Positions 1 through 6,313 of a stretch of DNA of 9,884 nt are shown one piece after another. The notes beneath the pieces were generated by a model. That model saw only the letters and a program-made list of their open reading frames with translations, did not search any database and was not told where the DNA came from. This DNA is from Phycisphaerales bacterium (GTDB lineage Bacteria; Planctomycetota; Phycisphaerae; Sedimentisphaerales; Anaerobacaceae). How positions within the stretch are numbered: the first letter of the stretch is position 1; each line of letters begins with the position of its first letter. The translations under genes were made by a program, and so were the position numbers. The stretch covers positions 1 to 9,884 of the forward strand of contig DSDB01000433.1 of NCBI GenBank assembly GCA_011057845.1, read 5' to 3'.

Positions 1-442
1 CCCGTATGGCTCCGGCGAAGTTGGCCGGATCGCGCGGATCGACGAACGTCACCTCAATGCCGAACTTGCGGAAGGTCTGGCTGAACAGCGTCGCCGTACC
101 GCCGTAGAGCGAATTCGACGACACGACATGCCCGCCGGCCCCACAGATGTTGAAGATACTCACATAGATGGCCGACTGCCCGGAACTCAGCGCCAGGCCC
201 GCGGCGCCGCCCTCCATCGCGGCCAACCGTTTCTCCAGCACGTCCGTTGTGGGATTCATCAGGCGCGTGTAGATGTTGCCGAACTGCTTCAAGGCGAAGA
301 GGCTGGCCGCATGATCCGTGTCGTGGAAGCAATAACTGGTCGTCTGGTAGATCGGCACGGCACGGCTGCCGGTGGTCGGATCCGGCTCCTGCCCGGCGTG
401 CAAGGCCAGCGTCTCCAGATGATGCGTGGTCTGCTGTGTCAT
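1..442 (-). CDS. metY: O-acetylhomoserine sulfhydrylase (MetY), N-terminal third, cut by window edge
   Basis: PLP enzyme of the Cys/Met-metabolism (cystathionine gamma-synthase) family that condenses O-acetylhomoserine with sulfide to give homocysteine in the cytoplasm. The first 147 codons are present. Seen: an N-terminal TLALHAGQEPDPTTGSRAVP segment (residues 11-30) and IYQTTSY after it, typical of MetY; YTRLMNPT at 58-65, whose Tyr and Arg contact the PLP phosphate of the neighbouring subunit in the family; and the ALSSGQSA turn near 84-91. The PLP lysine lies outside the window; the family is usually about 425-430 aa. The ATG at 442 is preceded by an AAAGGA ribosome site about 9 nt upstream and lies 23 nt after nadA stops, so it is the last visible gene of the rrf2-cysK-cysE-nadA operon. 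The related gamma-synthases MetB and MetZ are less likely given the N-terminus, but not excluded from a fragment. Confidence 0.9.
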   Translation of the reverse strand, partial: MTQQTTHHLETLALHAGQEPDPTTGSRAVPIYQTTSYCFHDTDHAASLFALKQFGNIYTRLMNPTTDVLEKRLAAMEGGAAGLALSSGQSAIYVSIFNICGAGGHVVSSNSLYGGTATLFSQTFRKFGIEVTFVDPRDPANFAGAIR

Positions 443-465
443 CGTAGAAAGTCCTTTCTGGGCTG

Positions 466-1401
466 CTATTTTTCCGGGAGGACCTCGACCATCCGGTCAA
501 GCGCCCGGCGGGCCTTCGATGCAATATCCGGCGGCACCGTGATGACGTACCGCATGTCCTCCAGCGAGGCAATCAGTTTATCGACGGTGATGCGTTTCAT
601 GTTGGGACAAACTGCGCGCTCGGTTACGGGGAAGAACTCGGCCCGCGGATTCTGTTTCTTCAAGGCGTGGATGATGCCGTTTTCCGTGGCGACGATGAAT
701 CGGCGGGCCGCGCTGTTCCTGACGAAGCTAAGCATCTGTCCGGTGCTCAGCAATTGATCGGCCAGCTTCTTGCTGGGTTCGGAGCACTCCGGGTGCATGA
801 GAACGACGGCATCCGGATGTTGCTGCCTGGCTCGATGGACGTCGTCATCCGTGATAGTGATATGCGTGGTGCAGTAGCCGGGCCATAGCACCATCTTCCG
901 GCCGGTGCGCTCGACGACGAATTGACCCAGGTGCTGGTCGGGAATAAAGATGATTTCACGGTCCGCCGGCAGCGAACGAACCACTTCCACCGCGTTGGAA
1001 CTGGTGCAGCAGTAGTCGCTCTCGGCTTTGACCTCGGCCGAACTGTTCACATAGCAGACGACCAGCGCCTCCGGGTGCTCGGCCTTGAGGCCTCGCAGTT
1101 GCTCGGCGTCAATCATGTCGGCCATGGGGCAGCCCGCGGACTTGTCGGGCAGGAGCACCGTCTTGTCCGGCGAGAGGATCGCGGCCGTCTCCGCCATGAA
1201 CCGCACCCCGCAGAACACAATGACCTCCGCATCCGTCCTCGAGGCCTCGATGCTCAGGCCCAGCGAGTCTCCGCAGAAATCCGCCAGGTCCTGAATCTCG
1301 CCTCGCTGATAGTTGTGCGCCAGGATGACGGCGTTTCGTTGTTTCTTCAGGCGTTCGATTCTCTCAATCACCGGCTTGTCCAAACGCTCAAGTGATTTCA
1401 T
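466..1401 (-). CDS. nadA: Quinolinate synthase NadA ([4Fe-4S] enzyme)
   Basis: Cytoplasmic enzyme that condenses iminoaspartate with dihydroxyacetone phosphate to quinolinate, the precursor of NAD. It is 311 aa, a normal length. Seen: ILAHNYQ (26-32), FCGVRFMAETA (63-73), SAGCPMAD (88-95), YVNSSAEVKAESDYCCTSSN (117-136), WPGYCTTH (173-180), HPEC (203-206) and CPNMK (265-269). Cysteines C91, C177 and C265 match the spacing of the three cluster ligands known in NadA, so the [4Fe-4S] site looks intact. The ATG follows the cysE stop with no gap (TAAATG), and a GGAG ribosome site lies inside the end of cysE, so the two are probably translationally coupled. No nadB or nadC is next to it; the iminoaspartate source is elsewhere. 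Its place inside a cysteine operon is unusual and is discussed in the findings. Confidence 0.97.
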   Translation of the reverse strand: MKSLERLDKPVIERIERLKKQRNAVILAHNYQRGEIQDLADFCGDSLGLSIEASRTDAEVIVFCGVRFMAETAAILSPDKTVLLPDKSAGCPMADMIDAEQLRGLKAEHPEALVVCYVNSSAEVKAESDYCCTSSNAVEVVRSLPADREIIFIPDQHLGQFVVERTGRKMVLWPGYCTTHITITDDDVHRARQQHPDAVVLMHPECSEPSKKLADQLLSTGQMLSFVRNSAARRFIVATENGIIHALKKQNPRAEFFPVTERAVCPNMKRITVDKLIASLEDMRYVITVPPDIASKARRALDRMVEVLPEK

Positions 1402-2343
1402 TTACTCCAGTCCCGCCTTTCCTGGGTCGATTTCAGGCTTGCGGTAGATCAGATCGGGGTTCGCGGTCGTCACGACAACGCCGCGGGGAACCGACTGCTT
1501 GACCCAGACGTTTCCGCCGATGGTCGCTCCTTCGCCGATGACCACGTCGCCCAGGATGGTCGCCTCGGCATAGATTGTTACATTGTCCTCGATGGTCGGG
1601 TGGCGTTTGCCGCCCCTGATGATGCGCCCCCGCTCGTCCTTGCGGAAGCTCAATGCGCCCAGTGTGGCCCCCTGGTAGATCTTCACGTTCCTGCCGATAA
1701 CCGAGGTCTCGCCGATGACGACCCCCGTCCCGTGGTCGATGAAGAAGTTCTCGCCGATGGTCGCCCCCGGGTGGATGTCGATGCCCGTGCGGGCGTGGGC
1801 GCACTCGGACATGATCCGCGGGATCAGCGGTACGCTGCGGACAAACAGTTCATGCGCGATGCGGTACGTGGTGATGGCCGTAATGCACGGGTAGCTGATA
1901 ACGATCTCTTCGTAGCTCTTGGCCGCCGGGTCTCCGTCGAACGCCGCCTTGACATCCCCCTTGAGCAGGTTGCGAACCCGCGGGATCTGCTCCAACAGTT
2001 CAATCGTCACGTTCTGGGCCCGGGTCTCGCAGTCGCAGTCGCCGCAGTTGTCAATGCGGCACTGATACCGGTAGGCCCGCCGAATCTGCTCGGCCAGCTC
2101 GTTGTGAATCTGGCAGAGCAGGTCGCCGATGATGAACTTGATGTTCGCCTGCGCGATGGTCCGGTTGCCCGTGTGCCCGGGGAAGAGCACCTCGAAGAGC
2201 AAGTCGAGAATCTGGAGTATCTCGCCTCGCACCGGCAGTTGGGTGGCGTCGATGAAATTGATTCCGCTGTCCCCGTGATACGTCTCGACGATGCCCTCGA
2301 CGAGCTTCTCAATACGTTTGGCTGTGAGTTTCTTCTCTTTCAT
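1402..2343 (-). CDS. cysE: Serine O-acetyltransferase, long form with extended N-terminal domain and a Cys cluster
   Basis: Acetylates L-serine with acetyl-CoA to O-acetylserine, the substrate of CysK. It is 313 aa, longer than E. coli CysE (273 aa). Residues 1-130 are an alpha-helical N-terminal region; the SAT signature DGDPAAKS lies at 136-143; a left-handed hexapeptide-repeat beta-helix fills about 187-292. D189 (GIDIHPGA) and H204 (FIDHGTG) are 15 residues apart, as are the catalytic Asp143 and His158 of E. coli CysE. Odd: four cysteines at C95, C100, C103 and C105 in the N-terminal region (CRIDNCGDCDC), suggesting a metal or redox site. The C-terminus is GKAGLE and lacks the terminal Ile that docks into CysK in the classical cysteine synthase complex. 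It starts at ATG 2343 with only a weak ribosome site, 33 nt after cysK. Confidence 0.93.
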   Translation of the reverse strand: MKEKKLTAKRIEKLVEGIVETYHGDSGINFIDATQLPVRGEILQILDLLFEVLFPGHTGNRTIAQANIKFIIGDLLCQIHNELAEQIRRAYRYQCRIDNCGDCDCETRAQNVTIELLEQIPRVRNLLKGDVKAAFDGDPAAKSYEEIVISYPCITAITTYRIAHELFVRSVPLIPRIMSECAHARTGIDIHPGATIGENFFIDHGTGVVIGETSVIGRNVKIYQGATLGALSFRKDERGRIIRGGKRHPTIEDNVTIYAEATILGDVVIGEGATIGGNVWVKQSVPRGVVVTTANPDLIYRKPEIDPGKAGLE

Positions 2344-2354
2344 GTTTCTTACCG

Positions 2355-2370
2355 GGCCGGTTGACCGGCC
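2355..2370 (-). promoter_or_regulatory. Intercistronic hairpin between cysK and cysE
   Basis: A perfect GC-only inverted repeat, GGCCGG - TTGA - CCGGCC on the plus strand, fills the space between the cysK stop (2377-2379) and the cysE start (2343). In the mRNA it would be a six-base-pair stem with a tetraloop ending about 11 nt before the cysE AUG, next to the place where its ribosome site would be. It is not followed by a U-run, so it is not a standard terminator. It could stabilise or process the mRNA, or lower cysE translation; that role is inferred. Confidence 0.4.
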
Positions 2371-2376
2371 GGACCT

Positions 2377-3303
2377 TTAAGGCTGGTCGAACATTTCCGT
2401 GGAGAGGTAGCGTTCTCCGGTGTCCAGGAGCACCACGACGATGGTTTTGCCCTGGGCGGTGGGCCGGTGGGAAATCTGCATGGCGGCCCACATCGCGGCC
2501 CCGGAACTGATCCCCACGAGCACGCCTTCCTCCCGCACGAGGCGCCGGGCGGTCTGCATGGCGTCATGGTTGGAGACGGCGATGATCTCGTCGATCAATT
2601 CGCGTTTGAGTACGGCCGGCACGAAGCCCGCGCCGATGCCCTGTATCTTGTGCATCCCGGGCCGGCCCCCGGCCAGAACAGGCGAATCCGTCGGCTCGAC
2701 GGCCACGGCCAGCAATTGTGGGTTTCGCTGCTTGAAGACCTCGGTGCAACCGGTGAACGTTCCGCCGGTTCCAATGCCGCAGACAAATACGTCGATCCGT
2801 CCGTCTGTGTCGTTCCATATCTCCTGGGCGGTGGTCTCGCTGTGAATCCGTGGATTAGCCGGGTTCTGAAACTGTTGCGGCATGAAGGCGTCGGCATGTT
2901 CCTCGACGATCTCGCAGGCCTTGGCGACGGCGCCGGTCATGCCTGACTCGGCCGGGGTCAGCACCAACTCGGCCCCAAATATGCGTAGCAGTTTCCGTCG
3001 CTCCATGCTCATGGATTCCGGCATGGTCAGGACCAGCCTGTATCCCCGGGCTGCGCAAATGCAAGCCAGTCCGATACCCGTGTTGCCGCTGGTGGGCTCC
3101 ACGATAAGCGTACCGGGCCTGATGTCGCCGGACTTCTCGCCCGCCTCGATCATGGCCAGGGCGATCCGGTCCTTGACGCTGCCACATGGGTTGTAGGACT
3201 CCAACTTGGCCAGAATCGTCGCGGCAGGCGATCCAAGCTTGTTAATCCGCACCAAGGGGGTATACCCGACGGCGGCCGTGATGTCTTCGAAGATGGCGCT
3301 CAT
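2377..3303 (-). CDS. cysK: Cysteine synthase (O-acetylserine sulfhydrylase)
   Basis: PLP-dependent beta-replacement enzyme that turns O-acetylserine plus sulfide into cysteine. It is 308 aa, normal for the family. Seen: VGYTPLVRI at 12-20; NPCGSVKDR at 38-46 with K44 as the PLP Schiff-base lysine; substrate loop TSGNTG at 71-76; the phosphate-binding GIGTGGTFTG; the GISSGAA loop; and LLDTGERYLSTEMF near the end. The ATG at 3303 was chosen because the family starts directly at this point. An in-frame TTG at 3309 would add two residues, and neither has a strong ribosome site. It lies 16 nt downstream of the rrf2 stop and directly upstream of cysE, its pathway partner. A CysM or cystathionine beta-synthase-like activity cannot be excluded, since those share the same core, but the cysE neighbour favours CysK. 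Confidence 0.95.
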   Translation of the reverse strand: MSAIFEDITAAVGYTPLVRINKLGSPAATILAKLESYNPCGSVKDRIALAMIEAGEKSGDIRPGTLIVEPTSGNTGIGLACICAARGYRLVLTMPESMSMERRKLLRIFGAELVLTPAESGMTGAVAKACEIVEEHADAFMPQQFQNPANPRIHSETTAQEIWNDTDGRIDVFVCGIGTGGTFTGCTEVFKQRNPQLLAVAVEPTDSPVLAGGRPGMHKIQGIGAGFVPAVLKRELIDEIIAVSNHDAMQTARRLVREEGVLVGISSGAAMWAAMQISHRPTAQGKTIVVVLLDTGERYLSTEMFDQP

Positions 3304-3319
3304 GAGCAAGTCCGGCTCG

Positions 3320-3754
3320 TTAAATCTGATAGTCTGCGTCTGCCTTTTCTTTGGCTCGATTAACCATGTCCTGTAGTGTCAGGGCGTCCAGGACCTTGAA
3401 GATGGCGGCCCGGACCTCGGCCCAGACCTGCCGGATCGCACAATCCGGGTAGCGATCGCAGATCTCCTTGCTGTCCACGCACTCGGTCGTGGTGATGGGC
3501 CCCTCCAGGCAGGCAAAAACCTCGCTGAGCTTGATCTGGTCCGGCGGCTTGGCGAGCATGTAGCCGCCCTTGGAGCCCCTGACGCTCCGTACATAACCGG
3601 CCGATTTGAGCACGGCGATCAATTGCTCAAGGTATTTGAGCGATATGTCCTGGTTCTTGGCGATGTTCTTGAGCTGCATGGGCTGCTCGGTGGCATACTG
3701 GGCCAGCTCCAGGATCGCTCGCGTGCCATATCGGGTTCTTGTCGACAGTTTCAT
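3320..3754 (-). CDS. Rrf2-family transcriptional regulator, probably Fe-S binding (IscR/CymR-like)
   Basis: A 144-aa DNA-binding regulator. The N-terminal winged helix is plain: MKLSTRTRYGTRAILELA (1-18), a helix-turn-helix around ISLKYLEQLIAVLKSAG (37-53), then the wing SVRGSKGGYMLAKP (57-70), the Rrf2 signature. C92, C99 and C105 form a C-x6-C-x5-C motif close to IscR (C-x5-C-x5-C), with a further C82; this suggests a cluster or thiol-based sensor. The start at 3754 is set by a perfect AGGAGG six nt upstream; the same frame stays open far upstream, but that part crosses the promoters and looks noncoding. It heads the cysK-cysE-nadA-metY operon and probably controls it and itself. In known cases CymR senses cysteine through CysK and IscR senses Fe-S supply; which applies here is not visible from the sequence. 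Confidence 0.93.
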   Translation of the reverse strand: MKLSTRTRYGTRAILELAQYATEQPMQLKNIAKNQDISLKYLEQLIAVLKSAGYVRSVRGSKGGYMLAKPPDQIKLSEVFACLEGPITTTECVDSKEICDRYPDCAIRQVWAEVRAAIFKVLDALTLQDMVNRAKEKADADYQI

Positions 3755-3772
3755 AGAACCTCCTGATATCCT

Positions 3773-3786
3773 ACTACAACAGTAGT
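3773..3786. promoter_or_regulatory. Inverted repeat at the rrf2 transcription start, possible autoregulatory operator
   Basis: ACTAC - aaca - GTAGT is a perfect five-base inverted repeat with a 4-nt centre. It sits just downstream of the TATAAT box (3789-3794, minus strand) and 18 nt before the rrf2 start codon. A site here would block transcription from either upstream promoter. Binding by the Rrf2 protein is an inference; the repeat is short and could also form a small hairpin in the leader. Confidence 0.3.
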
Positions 3787-3788
3787 GC

Positions 3789-3794
3789 ATTATA
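3789..3794 (-). promoter_or_regulatory. Second -10 box (TATAAT) for the rrf2 operon
   Basis: A perfect TATAAT on the minus strand, 34 nt before the rrf2 start codon. The only -35-like hexamer, TTGAGC (3815-3820), is at a poor 20-nt spacing, so this promoter may need an activator or may be incidental. Used alone it would give a leader of about 28 nt. Confidence 0.4.
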
Positions 3795-3831
3795 CGTTTT
3801 GGGCAGTGGCCGGTGCTCAACCACCAACAGA

Positions 3832-3859
3832 ATACTAGGAATTTGTGGCGTCCTGTCAA
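3832..3859 (-). promoter_or_regulatory. Sigma-70-type promoter of the rrf2-cysK-cysE-nadA-metY operon
   Basis: On the minus strand a perfect TTGACA (3859-3854) is followed after 16 nt by TAGTAT (3837-3832), matching TATAAT at four of six positions. Transcription would start near 3825, giving a leader of about 70 nt before the rrf2 start. The bases around the -10 box resemble those of the divergent glycosyltransferase promoter. Confidence 0.55.
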
Positions 3860-3932
3860 CGCTTTTGGGGAAAAACCTATGGATGTGCCGGGGTTTCGCT
3901 GATTTCTCGGCCTCTTTGTCGAGCCCACTGGG

Positions 3933-3961
3933 TTGACGGGCCGGACCAGGAATCCTAGAAT
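3933..3961 (+). promoter_or_regulatory. Sigma-70-type promoter of the glycosyltransferase-xth unit
   Basis: TTGACG (3933-3938) and TAGAAT (3956-3961) are exactly 17 nt apart, each matching the consensus at five of six positions. Transcription would start near 3968, leaving a leader of about 37 nt before the ATG at 4005. This also argues against reading the TTG at 3933 as a start codon, since it is part of the -35 box. Confidence 0.65.
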
Positions 3962-4004
3962 TGCCCAAGAATCGAACCATGCCCATGCCCTCTGGGAGGT
4001 CATA

Positions 4005-6308
4005 ATGGCACAAGGGCCATTCAGAAAAGTGGCTTTCATCTCCTCGTTTCGGCCCCGCAAGTGCGGGATCGCGACTTTCACGGCGGATCTAATCGCCGCC
4101 GCGGCCGTGGCGGCCCAGGGAGGGTTCGAGCCGCTGGGGGTGGCGTTGCGGTCAGAGGACGACCTGACGTATAGCGACCCCGTCAAGTTTGAGGTCCGTC
4201 AGAATGTCAAGCGAGACTACGCCTCGGCCGCCGACTACATCAATTTCAGCCATGTGGACGTGGTGTCCGTGCAGCATGAGTTCGGACTGTTCGGCGGCCA
4301 GGCAGGGGCCTATCTCACGGGACTGCTGGATCGTCTGAAGGTGCCGGTCATCACGACCCTTCACACCTTGCTCGACCGGCCGGACCCGGCGCACCACAGG
4401 ACGCTGGTGGATGTTTGCGATGCTTCCGAGCGGGTCGTTACGATGAACACCCGGGGCGTGGACATGCTCAAGGGCATCTATGGCATCAGCGACAAGAAGA
4501 TCGACCTGATCCCGCATGGCATTCCCGGCCTGCCCTTTGTGGATAGCAGCTACTACAAGCACAAGTTTGACATCGAAGGACGCCGCACGATCCTGACCTT
4601 CGGGCTTCTGGGGCCGAACAAGGGCATTGAGGTGATGCTTGAGGCCATGCCGGCCGTCATCAGGGCGCATCCGTCGGTGCTGTATATCATCCTCGGCGCG
4701 ACCCACCCGAACGTTCTGAGGCATGATGGAGAATCCTACCGGTTCATGCTCCAGCAGATGGTCCGAGACCTGGGGTTGCAGGAGCATGTGATTTTCCACA
4801 ACCGCTTCGTCAGTGATGAGGAGTTGCACAATTTCCTCTGTGCGGCGGACGTGTATGTAACGCCCTATCGCAACGGCGAACAGTTGACCAGCGGCACGCT
4901 CTCCTTTGCCGTGGGCACGGGCAAAGCCGTGGTCTCGTCGCCCTACTGGGCGGCTGAGGAACTACTGGCCGATGGTCGGGGTCGCCTGGTGGGATTCGGC
5001 GATTCTGACGCGATGGCGGAGGCGGTGATCGAGATATTATCGGACGATTTCCTTTTCCATAGCCTTCGGCGCAACGCCTACGACTACGGGCGGTCAAGGA
5101 CGTGGCCGGTCATCGGGCGGCGGTATTGGGAGCTGTTCAATGGCAGGCAACTGCCGGTTCGCCGGGCGGTCGCCTTGATCAAGGCCCCGGGGCCGGGGGT
5201 ATCTCATGTCGAGATGCCGGAGCCATCGCTGGATTACCTGGTCCGGCTCACCGACGACACCGGCCTGTTTCAGCACGCCATCTACACGATTCCCAACCGG
5301 GCCCACGGCTACTGCACGGATGACAATGCGCGGGCGTTGATCTGCATGGCGCACTACTGCGCCCAATCTCCGGAGCCGAGGGCGTTTGACCTGCTGACCC
5401 GGTATCTGTCGTTTGTCACGTATGCTCAACAGCCGGACGGGTCTGTCCGCAATTTCATGAATTACGATCGCACCTGGCGGCAGGATGAGCCGCCCCACGA
5501 CGGATTAGGGCGGGTGCTGTGGGCCTATGGGACGGTGATGGCCCATCCGCCGAGCGCCGAGTATGTGTCCATCGTCAAAGACCGGTTCGATCTGTCGGTT
5601 CACCTGGTCGAGAGGCAATACCCCAGGGGTATGGCGTATTCCATACTGGGCATGGCCGAGTACCTGAGGCAGTTTCCCGGGGCCAGCGACATCAAGCGGC
5701 ACATGGCGACCGCGGCTGACCAGTTGGTCGATCAGTACGAGGAAAACCGTCATTCCGACTGGGATTGGTTTGAGGACCTGTTGGCGTATGACAATGCGGT
5801 GCTGCCCCAGGCGCTTTATGTGGCGGGCACGGTGTTCGGCAATCGGCAGTATCTGGAAGTCGCCCGGCGGACGGGGGATTTTCTGCTGCGCAACACGTTC
5901 GAGAACGGGAGATTCAGTTTCGTTGGCTGCAACGGCTGGTATCATCGGGGCCGGGTCAAGGCGAAATTCGACCAGCAGCCGCTCGAAGCGGCTTCGACCA
6001 TCATGATGCTGGACAGTGCCTATCAGGCCACATCGGACAAGCGATTCCTGGTCTTGCAGAGGAATGCATTCGACTGGTTCCTCGGCCGCAACGATATGGA
6101 CGCGGCCTTGTACGATTTTCGCACGGGGGGCTGCTGCGACGGCCTGACGCCGGAGGGCGTCAACCTCAATCAGGGTGCTGAGAGCGTGTTGAGCTTTATG
6201 ATTGGCCTTCTGACCGTGCTTGAGAGTGCGCCGCGGATTGCCGACCTGACGACGGCGCAGGAATTGGAGATGATTCGCCAGACGGCCGGCTGCGATGACG
6301 ACGCCTGA
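4005..6308 (+). CDS. Two-domain GT-B glycosyltransferase (GT4-like) with C-terminal alpha/alpha-toroid-like domain
   Basis: A 767-aa cytoplasmic protein without signal peptide or membrane segment. Residues 7-380 are a GT-B fold: FISSFRPRKCGIATFTADL at 11-29 (N-terminal nucleotide-side loop), SVQHEFGLFGG (88-98), HGIP (171-174), FGLLGPNKGIEVMLEA (199-214, start of the GT4 domain), and ADVYVTPYRNGEQLTSGTLS (281-300) followed by GTGKAVVSSPYWAAEELL, the sugar-nucleotide site. Residues about 405-740 form a second domain with repeated helices and conserved acidic/aromatic patches: LTDDTGLFQHA (415-425), HGYCTDDNARAL (434-445), HSDWDWFEDLLAYDNA (583-598), and LNQGAES near 721-727. This resembles six-hairpin glycosidase-type toroids; that fold is inferred. 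The ATG at 4005 has a GGGAGGT site ending 4 nt upstream. The donor and acceptor sugars are unknown; a mannosyl- or glucosyltransferase coupled to trimming or phosphorolysis is possible. Confidence 0.85.
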   Translation: MAQGPFRKVAFISSFRPRKCGIATFTADLIAAAAVAAQGGFEPLGVALRSEDDLTYSDPVKFEVRQNVKRDYASAADYINFSHVDVVSVQHEFGLFGGQAGAYLTGLLDRLKVPVITTLHTLLDRPDPAHHRTLVDVCDASERVVTMNTRGVDMLKGIYGISDKKIDLIPHGIPGLPFVDSSYYKHKFDIEGRRTILTFGLLGPNKGIEVMLEAMPAVIRAHPSVLYIILGATHPNVLRHDGESYRFMLQQMVRDLGLQEHVIFHNRFVSDEELHNFLCAADVYVTPYRNGEQLTSGTLSFAVGTGKAVVSSPYWAAEELLADGRGRLVGFGDSDAMAEAVIEILSDDFLFHSLRRNAYDYGRSRTWPVIGRRYWELFNGRQLPVRRAVALIKAPGPGVSHVEMPEPSLDYLVRLTDDTGLFQHAIYTIPNRAHGYCTDDNARALICMAHYCAQSPEPRAFDLLTRYLSFVTYAQQPDGSVRNFMNYDRTWRQDEPPHDGLGRVLWAYGTVMAHPPSAEYVSIVKDRFDLSVHLVERQYPRGMAYSILGMAEYLRQFPGASDIKRHMATAADQLVDQYEENRHSDWDWFEDLLAYDNAVLPQALYVAGTVFGNRQYLEVARRTGDFLLRNTFENGRFSFVGCNGWYHRGRVKAKFDQQPLEAASTIMMLDSAYQATSDKRFLVLQRNAFDWFLGRNDMDAALYDFRTGGCCDGLTPEGVNLNQGAESVLSFMIGLLTVLESAPRIADLTTAQELEMIRQTAGCDDDA

Positions 6309-6313
6309 CCACT

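Noticed and set aside
1600..2364. 254-aa plus-strand frame opposite cysE
   Set aside because: It is a shadow of a confident gene with no recognisable motif.
3933..4004. TTG start adding 24 residues to the glycosyltransferase
   Set aside because: The TTG is part of a well-formed -35 box, the region has no ribosome site, and ATG 4005 has a strong one and begins the family domain.
3755..4186. N-terminal extension of the Rrf2 regulator to 288 aa
   Set aside because: The added part is low in family likeness, crosses two promoters and overlaps the divergent gene; the ATG at 3754 has a perfect AGGAGG and begins the Rrf2 signature.
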